A stretch of DNA of 64,000 bases from Meloidogyne chitwoodi (lineage: Eukaryota; Nematoda; Chromadorea; Rhabditida; Meloidogynidae), in contig JACZZP010000002.1 in assembly GCA_015183035.1 (NCBI GenBank), positions 1,612,001-1,676,000 on the forward strand, given 5' to 3'. The notes under the pieces are model-generated. The model did not search any database, was not told the DNA's origin, and saw only the letters and a program-made list of their open reading frames with translations. A program made the position numbers and the translations under genes. Below are positions 1 to 10,240 of the stretch, one piece after another. How positions within the stretch are numbered: the first letter of the stretch is position 1; every line of letters begins with the position of its first letter.

Positions 1-516
1 TCCCCTTTTAACTATTTTCAACTAAAATTCCCACCAAAATATAATTACTCTCAGCTGTTCAACCAGAGAATCTTTTATTTTTTATTTTTATTATCTATTA
101 ATATGTAACGCCTCCACAGAAATTAAAAAACTGTGAACAATTAAACACATTAATTTTTAAAAATATTATAATAATTTTAATTATTTAATTAATATTGGCT
201 ATCAGATACCCAAAAGAATTATATAAAATTACAACTTAACAACATTTTCTTATTTTGACCTCTTTTTTAGGCAATTCAAAGGATAAAGCGGAAATTGCAA
301 CACTTTACAATTTTTAATTAATTTATTTTGTCATTCATCTTGATTTTTAAAATTAGTGTATTTAAGTATTTTCCTTAACAATTCAAATTTCCGACTTACG
401 TTACAAGTTTTAAAATCTATTATTTAAAAAACAGATAATCGACCAAAACATCTTACACATTGATATCCAAAAACATTTAATTTTTTTAATAAACAAAATA
501 TTTTTAAAGAATTAAA
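1..516. other. A+T-rich gene-free sequence
   Basis: No open frame or splice pattern that I could support. It lies downstream of the NOP2 stop codon and probably holds that gene's 3' UTR. Confidence 0.5.
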
Positions 517-2885
517 TCAACTATCTTCACTTTCATCAGAACTTTCTTCATTTTTCTTGATTCTTCTTTTTCTCTTCAATTTATTAAACGAAGAACACTC
601 ATTACTTTTATTATTTTCTTGTTCTTCATCTTCTATAACATCTTTCTCAGTTATTTTCTTTTCTTGATTTATTTGTTTATTATTCTCTTTTCTTTCATCT
701 TTATTCTTTTTTACTTCATTTGATACTTTACGAAGTTTTGCAACAAAAAAACCATCAATATTGTGTATATGTGGGTAATAACGACGAGTATTTTCCATTG
801 ATGGATTAAAACGATATTCACGAAATCTATTCGGAGTAAAATATTGGATATTAATTATTGGTTAAAAAATTTAATTTTATAATAGTTTGGAAATATATTC
901 ATGAAATTCTGTGATGTTTGTTAAAGTTAAAATTTTAGATTATAATCGGATTCCCATATATTCTATAAATTATAATTATATACCTCTTTTATTAAATAAA
1001 AAAATTTTACTTTGTAAAACCTGGCACTCCAACATCTAAACCCATTGGAACAATTTTGACATGTCTTTTACTCAATGCATATTGAATTACTGCTTCATTT
1101 TCTTCAACTAATACTGAACATGTTGAATAAACAAGATGACCTCCATTCTTCCCAGAATGTGCATTAACTGAATCAATCGCTGCTAAAAGTAAACGTCGTT
1201 GAAGTGTAAAACGTTCTTTAATATTTTCATAATCCTTAACATTTAAAATATATTTAAAAATACCTAAATTTAAACCTTTGTAGTTTTAACTCGTTCATCT
1301 TTCCATATTACACCTGTACCTGAACAGGGTGCATCTAACAATACTCGATCAAAAGAATGTGATTGAATTTTGGCAAATTCAGTTCCATCAAGATTGCTAA
1401 TAATACAATTATTTACTCCCATTCGGTGAACATTTCCAATTATGCCATGGATTCTTGATAACTATATTTTTAATTAAATTTAAAATTTTTTAGAGAATTA
1501 ATAAAATATAAATCAAAAATAATACATTTAGGTCATTCGCAAATAATACTCCTGTGTTCTTCATTAATGAAGCTATATGTGTAGTTTTTCCACCTGGCGC
1601 TGCACACATATCCTTGAAAATTGAAGAACTTAAAATTAAAGAAACTAAATTAATAAATACCAAAATTCGCTCATTTGGTTGTGGGGCAAGTGCCATAACC
1701 GGTAAAAATGAGGAAAGCCCTTGAAGGATATAATGTCCAGCCAAATATTCTGGTGTTGCACCTAAACAATTTTTTCAAATAAAAAATGACTTAAATTTAC
1801 TAACCAACAGGAACCTGAGAATCATAAACAATTAATCCAACTTTTGTCCAGTTAGCTGCTGGGTCAACATTCATTCCACGAGAAATCTGATTAATTTTGA
1901 TAAAAATATTTTATAAATTTCTAAAAAAAGTATACAAATGTGAATAAAATATAAAAAATAAAGAGATGTCCCTTTAATATTTAAAATTTTTCACCAGCGA
2001 TTTTGCCAGTTCACCTCTTTTTGTCTTCAAAGGATTTGTTCGGATAGTGACTGGTCGCTGGTGTTCATTGGCATCAAGAAATTCGATTAACTAAAAAATT
2101 AAATTCAAAATTGAAATAAACTTTAACTTTGAAATCCTTCATAAAAAATTTCCAGATTATATATTTTAATAAAAAAACCTCAGTTCCATTTGGAAAAAGA
2201 TGCATAAATTTTTCCATTAAAAATTCATTATAACCATAATAAGCACATAAATCATGCAAAAACATCTAAAAAAATAAATAAATAAAATAAAAAATTTAAA
2301 AAAAACTTGTAAATAATCACTTCTTTTACGTCCTGGTTCAGCTCGACTTTTATAATCACCAAGAATTTGAATAACATCATGTAATCTTTCTTTTAAAGTA
2401 TTTAAATCACGAATCTGTCCACCTCCATCTGTTTCATCGATTAAAGTAGGTAATACAGAATCTGACACTAATTCTGGTAATGATAACTTTTTGCTAGTTT
2501 TTATATTTAGAGACAAATCCTCTTCTTCATCTTCATCTATTTTTCTAAAATAATTTTATAAGAGACTTGTGATTTAATTTTATAAAAAAAGATATGACGT
2601 TTTCAGTAAATATTTTAATCACATTTAAATATTCTTTCTTAAAATCAGGACATCAAAAAGATTTAAATATTCAAATTCATCTTCAAAAATATTCTCAAAC
2701 TAGTCTTAAAAAATACTTTTTCAAAGATTATATTTTTTAAAATTTTCTGGCAATTTATTTTAATCATTCAAAATTGTTTAAGGGTTTTCTTCTCTTTTTA
2801 TATTTTTTATTTAAATTAATACATTTACATTAAATATTTAAAAAAACCTTTTGTCTTTTCTGGGCCTCTTAGACAATTTTTCCAT
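517..2885 (-). CDS. NOP2: NOP2/NSUN1-type 25S/28S rRNA cytosine-5 methyltransferase
   Basis: A nucleolar enzyme that methylates a cytosine of large-subunit rRNA and supports 60S assembly. Seen in the exons, in protein order: an acidic N-terminal part; a region with [25 protein letters not shown] in the pre-catalytic segment; SAM motif I as [17 protein letters not shown] near 1570-1620; the catalytic motif [20 protein letters not shown] near 1290-1350; the second catalytic cysteine in [15 protein letters not shown] near 1100-1145; and the family's C-terminal signature [20 protein letters not shown] at 730-790. The tail is lysine/glutamate-rich. Both cysteines of the NSUN mechanism are present. 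The first exon is probably [13 protein letters not shown] at 2848-2885, so the start is tentative; a further acidic exon near 2640-2760 ([13 protein letters not shown]) may also belong. Family assignment is very secure; the 5' structure is not. Confidence 0.9.
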
Positions 2886-4476
2886 CTCAACAATATTTTA
2901 ATATTCAAGTATACGTCAATGCAATCTGTAAGATTAAAAAAAAATAAATGACCTTTTAGAATAATTAAGATTGTCTAAAAGTTTTTGCAACATTATGACT
3001 TCATTTTATTTAAAAATACAAAATGCCAATTTTAATTTTTTTTGAATTTATTTAGCCGTATAAATTAAAAAAAATTTAATATTATTTTTATTTCAACCTT
3101 ATTACACTTTTAATCGTTTTTCTTAATTATTTTGTTATTTGCCCAAATTAAAAAAATATATAACTGTTCTGTCCTTTTCTTCGGACAAACCCTTTGGGAT
3201 TTTATTTATTCCTTTAGCTGTCGAATAGCATCATTAGTAATATTGTCCCCCTCCCATTTCCATCTTGATGGTTAAACCATAAATTCAATTATTTATGCCA
3301 TATTAATGTAAATATTTAATTAATTTGAGAAAAATGGCTAAAAAACAAAAAAAAATAAAATTATTTCCGTTGCTCATTTAGGTTAATTATTCGGAAATTT
3401 TTTCACATATAAAAACAATTATTTGTCTTAATATTTCTCAAATATTTTTTTAAATAATAATAAGTATATACATACATATGTAAATATATATGTATTAAAT
3501 AAATATATTTGCGTTTGTACTATTTGCGTAAATAGCTCCAAAAATGGTAAATAATTAAATATTAAATGCCCTTAAAATGACCACTAAAATAATAAACAAT
3601 ATAACTGTTAATTAATAAAAATTCTTCTTTTTAGAAATTTATATTAAGCTCTAATGAACAAACATTTCTTTCAAGCTTTATTTTAATTTTTATCTTAATT
3701 TTTACTTTAATTTAGTTAAGATTATTTTAAAATTTTTTAAATAATATTTCTTAATTTGACTTAAAAAATATAAAATTATTTATTTAAAATTATTTAAAAA
3801 CAATATAAATAATATTTAATGTTTTATTAATTTTTATTTCTAATTAATAAATTTTATATTTAATTTTTTAATTCAAAAATAGATTTTAAAAATTTATTTC
3901 CAGAAAATGCTATTTATTAGTATTTTTTCTTCTTTTTTTATTAGGTTTATTAAAAATAATTTTTATGTCTATTTATCATTTAAAAATCATTAAAAAAATA
4001 CAAAAATAAATTATTATAATTTTTGATTTTTATTAATTAATTGTCTATCAATCTTTGAACAAAAAAAATTTACGTAAAAAATGCCAAAATTTACTTATAT
4101 AAAAAGTCTAAAATAGAAGAAGATATTCTCTTTTTATATAATTAAAGCAAGTCAAAATACTAGTAAGTAAGTATTCATTGCGTAGGCGACCAATCAGAAG
4201 TAAAACAAAAAGAAAAAGCTTAAATTGGGAAAGGCTTTGCTAGAGGCATTTTTGTTAATTGGATTTTTTAGTTATAAAGAGGTCAAAAATTCTAAGAGAA
4301 GAAGGGCAAAAGAGACCTTCCCCTCTTTTTAAATTACCAAAATAATTTTTTTGTTAGATTAAGGTTAGTGGGGAGAATATAAAGTTTTTCTAATTCTTTG
4401 AGCTTTTTTTATTTATTTTTAATAAAAAATTTTTAGGTTAAATAATATATTTAAAAATAATTTTATTTTAATATTA
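2886..4476. other. Intergenic, A+T-rich; upstream region of the neuropeptide gene
   Basis: No coding potential seen. The last 350 bases (about 4140-4430) are less A+T-rich than the rest and are a plausible promoter for the gene starting at 4477, but I recognise no defined site. Confidence 0.4.
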
Positions 4477-5181
4477 ATGTATTATTCACTAACATTCAAC
4501 AATTTATTACCATTATTTAGTTCATTTTTATTTGTCTTCTGTGCATATTTAGAGTCAGCTAATGGGTGATATTTAATTTATTTAAAAATAATATATTTAT
4601 ATTCTTCAGATATTTAGTGGGAAGATTACTAAGTTTACAAGTAAATAATAATTATTATTTTATATATAAAAATAAATTTAATTTATAATTTAAGAATGTT
4701 GCTGATGCTCATAAACAATTATTAACAGCTACAGCCACAGGAGATCATAAGGCATTATTACAACCTCCACTTGTTTTAATTGCAATGACAGAATTACCAC
4801 CGGTAAATTAAAATTATTTTTAAAAATTATTTTAATATAATTTAGAAGACAAAATTACCATTTGAAATTAACAATAAAATTAATGAAGGAGATAGAAGAT
4901 TATTAGTTCCAGAAATAAATAATTATGAAATACGTCCATTAACTTTTTCTAAAAAATCATTGAAAAAGACAATTATTCCTGAAGAAGTTAACGATAATAA
5001 TGAAGAAATAATAGAAAATAATAATCTTCATAAAATGTTTAATATCCGTGCAGTTCGTGATCCAATGGTCAGTGGAGGAAGAAATTGTTTTTTTACACCT
5101 ATTCAATGCATGATTCAACATGACATGAGCAAATATAGAAAATTAGTTGATTCAGACATTCGATTTCAAAGGAGTGGATAA
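4477..5181 (+). CDS. Allatostatin-C/somatostatin-like neuropeptide precursor
   Basis: Four exons join in phase: 4477-4565, 4610-4640, 4695-4802 and 4846-5181, giving about 187 residues. The protein opens with a hydrophobic signal peptide (MYYSLTFNNLLPLFSSFLFV, then cleavage expected near ESANG). Near the C-terminus is GGRNCFFTPIQCMIQHDMSK. The cysteine pair encloses six residues, FFTPIQ, which matches the arthropod allatostatin-C ring (C-[YF]-F-[NT]-P-I-x-C). This implies a disulfide-cyclised secreted peptide acting on a somatostatin/allatostatin-C-type GPCR. Unlike insect AstC the chain does not stop just after the second cysteine: it runs on to a basic site (KYRK) and ends DSDIRFQRSG. The start and first two exons are too short for simple ORF finding. 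Homology rests on the ring motif, the signal peptide and exon phasing. Confidence 0.8.
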
Positions 5182-5289
5182 ACAATAAAAAATAAAAATT
5201 TAAAGTCAAAAAAAGATCTCATTTAAAATGATTTTGTTTTATAAAACGAAAATAATTATATAAAAATCAAATTTAAATATTTTTATCGT

Positions 5290-5740
5290 CTTTAAAACTA
5301 GCGTAGAAGTAAACACAAAAAACTGAAATAACCAGATCAATAAAGTCATCATACTACAAAATAAACATTTCTTAAGAACAAAACAAAAACGTGAATAAAC
5401 AAATTAACTTAAGAAATAATTGGTCAAAACATTTCTTTAAACCAAAACACAGACATTGCAATAACAACATCTTAGCTCAAAGAAATAATGCCAACAAAGA
5501 CAAAAATATTAAGAGGTCACCCACCCACCATCCCTGACCTCCCTTACCACCAAACGGCGTAACATCGGCCACAACCAAACGGCGTAACCTTAGCCACAAC
5601 CAAACACAAGAATGATGAGAAAATAAACGGTTTATATAGTATCCAACTGTCAAAAACTACTATAAAAAACCCATTTTTAGTTACCCCAATCATTTGTCTA
5701 TAAAAGGCAAACAGACATACGGACAAACATTTTCAATTAT
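5290..5740. repeat. Dispersed repeat, copy A (about 450 bp)
   Basis: Matches 18655-19150 in the same orientation with small indels over most of its length. Shared landmarks are ACTAGCG at the left end, AACTGAAATAACC, CTACAAAATAAACATTT, CCATCCCTGACCTCC, GCGTAAC, GAATGATGAGAAAATAA, GGTTTATATAGTATCCA, and AATCATTTGTC at the right. On the minus strand the right part holds a TATA-like TATATAAACCG. No protein is supported. Looks like a short non-autonomous element. Confidence 0.8.
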
Positions 5741-6302
5741 ATAACAAGATTTTTTTATAATTATGGACAATTGACAGATTACCAGAAATTAATGTTTTTT
5801 TTAAATTTAAAATACTAAAAAACATTTGTTTTGTTCCGATTTACTTGATTTTTTCTTAAATATTTACAAATTAAGTCAAGAAATAAGCTCCTCTATCTAT
5901 CTAAAAGTAAAATGACCGTAAAAGTCAGTAAAATTCATTTTTCAATATTTTGAGCTTATCTCTGTTTTTATGGTACTTACTGGTTATTTTATCAATACTA
6001 CTAAAAAAAGAAGGTATACATATAACCAGTAAGTATATAAAATGTCCCAAACGAATCCAAATATGGTTTTTTACTAGTATAGAGTCAATTCCTTTTTAGT
6101 CATTCGTTTATTAGAAGATGGCAGAGGAACTCTCCGGTGAATTAAAGTATTTATGAATGCCAAGAATTGTTAAAAATATACATAAATTTGCGATGTAAAC
6201 GAGGAAACATGCACTTGATGCAATCTAAAATTCAGAAGAAAAATATAAAATATTAATTTCTAAATTAATAAAAAAATAGGCATTTTTTAAGAGTAGGATG
6301 CC
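5741..6302. other. Intergenic with a small inverted repeat
   Basis: Holds a TACTTACTGGTTAT / ATAACCAGTAAGTA inverted pair near 5978 and 6023, and a tiny open frame (MAEELSGELKYL) at 6118-6156 that I would not call a gene. Confidence 0.4.
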
Positions 6303-6357
6303 TTGCTGCGGACTTTTTTGCGAATATTTTCCGCAAAAAAAAAAGTCCGCAGCAAAG
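6303..6357. repeat. Strong hairpin
   Basis: TTGCTGCGGACTTTTTTGCG is followed, after a short A+T loop, by its near-complement ending AAAAGTCCGCAGCAA. The stem is about 20 bp and lies 85 bases downstream of the VPS55 stop codon. Confidence 0.8.
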
Positions 6358-6439
6358 GCAACATTGTCATAATTTTAAATTTAAAAATATTTTAAACAAG
6401 ACATTCAAAAGACAATTTAAAATAAAGCACTTACATTTT

Positions 6440-7094
6440 TCAAATCATAGAAGTTCCCCATCCACCATTTTCTTCCACATTTTGCATTAAGAAATAAGCA
6501 AATATTGTAGAGAAAATACTAACAGAGCCAATTGTGGACAACATAAAAGCAGTCCATTTAATCTACAAAGACAAAACAAAACACGATTGACATAAAAAAT
6601 AGTAAATAAAAATATATAGGGAAATTGAATTAAACAAATTAATTATCAGAAAACCAATTTTAGAAATTATTTTCTAAATAATTTAAAATTAAACTTACCA
6701 CTCCAACATGTGCCAACACAAATGGCAATGCAAATGCTGAGAGAACAATACCAGTAGTTCCAAACACTGCAAGCTCAATAGTTGGCGAAGTAGGTCCCAC
6801 ATCATATCGAAAATGTTTTGCCAAAGAAATTGGTAATGGTGAAAGAACATAAAAAACCAATACAAAAATTGGCCACCAATTACCACTAAATAAAATAATT
6901 GAAAAAAATTTAAATAAAAAAATAAACTTGAATGTAGGCAACGCACAAGAAAGGACCAAAAATGTAAGACCAGTAACACTTGCCAAAGAAAGAGCAAGAA
7001 CAGCTAAAATTTTAAAAATTATTAAATTATTTAAAAATACTCACGAGTCAACGGGGAAATTTTAATTTTTTTGTCAGAAATAGTTTGTCTCATT
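6440..7094 (-). CDS. VPS55 / LEPROT endosomal membrane protein
   Basis: A small four-helix membrane protein of the Vps55/LEPROT family, which acts in late endosome-to-vacuole/lysosome trafficking and, in animals, surface levels of some receptors. Exons: 7046-7094 ([16 protein letters not shown], cytosolic), a main exon pair with the hydrophobic stretch [16 protein letters not shown], then [40 protein letters not shown], and a last exon ending [20 protein letters not shown] and a few more residues to a TGA at 6440. The positions of W-P-[IL]-F-V-L-[IV]-F-[YH] and TTGIV-SAF match human LEPROT and yeast Vps55. Length is usual for the family plus a short N-terminal extension. Confidence 0.9.
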
Positions 7095-7619
7095 ATTTAA
7101 ATTTAGATTAATATTAAAACTAAAAATTAGTGGGAAAATAAACTGAATGCAAAAAAATATATTTTAGATTTTCAATTTTAGTAAATATTTATGTACAATT
7201 TCTATTTTTGTACACAAAAAATGAAATAAAAATCAATATAAACGCCAATTCATATGCCAAAATACTTATGTACATATTTTAAAATAACAATAATTAAAAA
7301 GGTTAGGCAAGTCAATGAGCTAATTTCACATATTCAATACAATGTATTGATTTATAACTCTTACTTAAAAATCATCCTACTTACATTTGTGGACACCCAT
7401 TATAAAAAATTTATCTCAAACAATTAAAGTATTGACTAATCGAAGACGCTGCAGTAATTTTAAAAATTGCTGTGATTATTTAGTTACAATCTAATATTAA
7501 AATGTTTTTTAAAAATTGAAAAAAGTATGGAAAATAAATCAATAAAATAAATAATTTACAACAAAAAAATATTTATCAATTCTACAAACAAATGTTTCCT
7601 ATTCTTTTAATATAAATAA
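7095..7619. other. Intergenic
   Basis: A+T-rich; nothing beyond the VPS55 promoter side and the NDUFA8 3' side is visible. Confidence 0.4.
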
Positions 7620-8334
7620 TTAATCGGTTTCAGTAAACGTTGCATAATACGGTCGGTATCTCTTATACTTATCCAATTTAATTGGCCAATCTGCCGGCAA
7701 TTCATCCATGATTTTTGAGAACTCTTCTTTATAGTTACGTGGATATCTAGCTAAAAATTTAAAATTTAATAAAATTTATAATTTTATAACTAACGTGATG
7801 GAGGTTGTTCGTTCGGACTGTCATGTACATGTAATTTACTAAAATAACCAACCATTGGTCGTTTAATGCCCATATTTTCTTCAATACAAATGTCTAAAGG
7901 ATATTGAAGATGTCGGCAACTTAACGAAATTAACCAATGTTTATTTCCGACAAAAATATTTTACTTACTGAGGGATTAACATTTCACCACCAAAACAACC
8001 GTCAATACATCTGGCATAGTCGGTCACCTCCTTAAGACAGGAGGTTTTGCGAAGTTCTCTGATAAAATTAACACCACATGCAGTTACCTCTCTCCCCTCC
8101 TTTAGCGCTTTTCTAGGATCGTTTCCACGTTCTCGACGCATAAGCATAAACTCCTATAGGTATTTAAATAATAAAAATAAATTAGAATAAAATAAAACTA
8201 ACATTCATTTCCTTTTCACATTTCGTACCCATATAAACAATAACAGCTTTAAGCCATGGCGTAGAAAGTGTGAGCTCTTGAGGAACAACCAATTCAGAAT
8301 CTAGAGGTAAATCGGTATTATCCGATGCAGTCAT
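7620..8334 (-). CDS. NDUFA8: NADH dehydrogenase (complex I) subunit NDUFA8
   Basis: Accessory subunit of mitochondrial complex I on the intermembrane-space side, with twin CHCH-type cysteine motifs. Exons in order: MTASDNTDLPLDSELVVPQE and onward to MGTKCEKEMN; EFMLMRRERGNDPRKALKEG; REVTACGVNFIRELRKTSCL; KEVTDYARCIDGCFGGEML; then C-terminal SPRNYKEEF-type sequence (YPRNYKEEFSKIMDELPADW) ending TFTETD. The DPRKALKEG-x-EVTACGVNF and the FTDYARCID-like blocks are the family signature. The first C of one CxnC pair appears replaced (MLMRRE where relatives have LC), so not every CHCH cysteine is kept. Divergent from CCDC174 across a 518-bp shared upstream region. Confidence 0.88.
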
Positions 8335-8852
8335 ATTGTAGATATAACGTTGCACTATTATTTAAACAGAAAAAATATAAATATATTAATTAATCACCAA
8401 AACATATGTTAATTAAAAAAACATTCAACCCTTTCTCGTTACAACCGGTTAAAGCAATTCTTTTCAATAATTAAAATTTTTTATTATATGTCTACCACAT
8501 GGCGGATTTTCGTGACACCTTTATTTTTTTTACAAGTTATCTCTAGCATCACTTTCTTTTTCTATTCATATCTTATTTAAATTGTAGTTAAAAGGGTCAG
8601 CCTAACTAAACGCCGGCCGACTAGGCGCTGGGCATATAGCGCGCAATATTATATCAATTGAAGAGAATTAGAGATAAAAAGGAAACGAGAGTCTACCTGC
8701 GTCTAGTTGGGTATGTCATTGTTAAAATATTAAATTTAAAATGTTAATCATTTAAATGTTCAATTGTTAAAATGTTAAATATTGCAATATCATGAAGAGG
8801 TCCAACATTTTTCAAAATTATTAAATGTATATTTTTTCACTATTTTAAGATA
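8335..8852. promoter_or_regulatory. Divergent promoter region, NDUFA8 / CCDC174
   Basis: The two start codons face away from each other across 518 bp. It contains a G+C-richer block at about 8600-8710 that recurs, inverted, in the eIF5A head-to-head promoter region (43275-43390). Confidence 0.5.
8600..8712 (+). repeat. Shared G+C-rich block, copy 1
   Basis: Aligns with the reverse complement of about 43275-43390. Common landmarks: GCCGGCC, GCGCGCAATA, AATTGAAGAGAATTAGAGA (the other copy AATGAAGAGAATTAGAGA), AAAAGGAA-CGAGAG and CTAGT-GGG. Function unknown: it may be a short mobile element, a non-coding RNA or a promoter module. Confidence 0.65.
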
Positions 8853-10071
8853 ATGCAAGACAAAAGCCACAATATCGATGAAACTACTAATTTTTTACAT
8901 ACAGATGATGTGGGATCGTTTCTTGATCTTAAAACAGAGTTTATCAAACGTCGAGATGCTGCTTTAATTGGAAAACAATCTTCTCACAAATATTCCAATT
9001 CTACATTAAAAAATAATTGTAAGAAAAATGTTTTGGCAATTACAAAGGAGGAAAAAAGGGCAAAACAAGAATTATCAACTCGAAGGGCTCAACGAATACA
9101 ACAAAATGAAGAAGAAATTCGAAAAGAAGAACAACAACGTACAAGACAACAGCAAATTCTTGAGCAAAAAGCAATCATTTATGAAAGAATGTGTCGTGGT
9201 GAAAAGCTAACTTATGAAGATGGCCGTGAGGCAGAATTTTTAATTGATTTTCATAACAAGAAAAAAGAACTTGAAGAGGCAGTATGTTCCTCATCAATTG
9301 TACCACATGATAATGAATCATCAGATGATGACTTGCATAGATCAGATGATGAATATGAAAAGCAAAGGTTTATATATATATATTTAATTTTCAACTAAAG
9401 TAATTTTAAATTCAGATAAAAATTTTAAATTTATTTTATACTCTTATATAATTTTTAGAGTAACTGAAGAAGCGATACCATTAGTTGTTCATTATAATCC
9501 TAGCGAGGAGAAAGGTCGCGTTTTTGGTGCATCTCACATTCCATTGCCAACATTTAATGAAGAGGCCCGTGAAAAGAAAATTGCCGAGCTCAAATCCATG
9601 ACAGAGGAGACAAGAATGGAACGATCGAAACGTAAAATACAGAGAAATGCAGAGAAAGAAGAAGAACGCTATAGAGTAAACAAAATTCGTCAGAGGTATT
9701 TTATTAAATATTTTATTTAACATTTAAATAAATTTTGTAACTTTTTTTTATAAATTCTATAATTTTCGAAAAGGATGTATACAATTTTTAGGATGGGACT
9801 TCCGTTATTAGAGATCAGCGACGACGAAGAAGAAATTGTAACGAATGACAATGTTGAAAGCACAGCAACTACTGATTCTGAAGTTGTTACAAATAACGTT
9901 GATGGAAATAATCAATTTGACAAAGATGAAGAAAAGCCAAAACGATTCGGCATCCGTGAATGGGATCGGGGAAAAGTTGGCCACATGCGTTGGATTGAGT
10001 CACAACGTGATGAGCGTGATGAACAGTTTGCACCTCCCTCTTATTATCAAGAAAAGAAACGTAAACATTAA
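8853..10071 (+). CDS. CCDC174: CCDC174 homologue
   Basis: Exons 8853-9367, 9459-9695 and 9792-10071 join in phase to 343 residues. CCDC174 is a conserved nuclear protein associated with spliceosomal/exon-junction factors in animals. Seen: an N-terminal SFLDLKTEFIKRRDAALIGK block; a long charged coiled coil (about residues 70-110); the conserved RMCRGEKLTYED-x-EFLIDFHNKK segment; acidic stretches; VFGASHIPLPTFNEEAREKK; and the C-terminal signature FGIREWDRGKVGHMRWIESQ followed by APPSYYQ. This order is that of human CCDC174. NOC2 follows 169 bp downstream on the same strand, a spacing suited to an SL-trans-spliced operon, though no operon marker was identified. Confidence 0.88.
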
Positions 10072-10240
10072 GATTTTAGTCTTTCTTAAATAAATTTTGT
10101 TTTATTACATTGTTCTATATATTTTAAAAAAATATTTAAATTAAATATTCTATTTCAATTATATTTAAAATAAATGCTTTAATTCATTTACTTCTCTTTT
10201 TTTTTTAATTTTCCTAAAAATTTATTATTTAATAAGTATC

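Noticed and set aside
8470..8720. Possible tRNA or SL RNA gene in the GC-rich block
   Set aside because: No cloverleaf, A/B box pair or Sm site could be found by eye.
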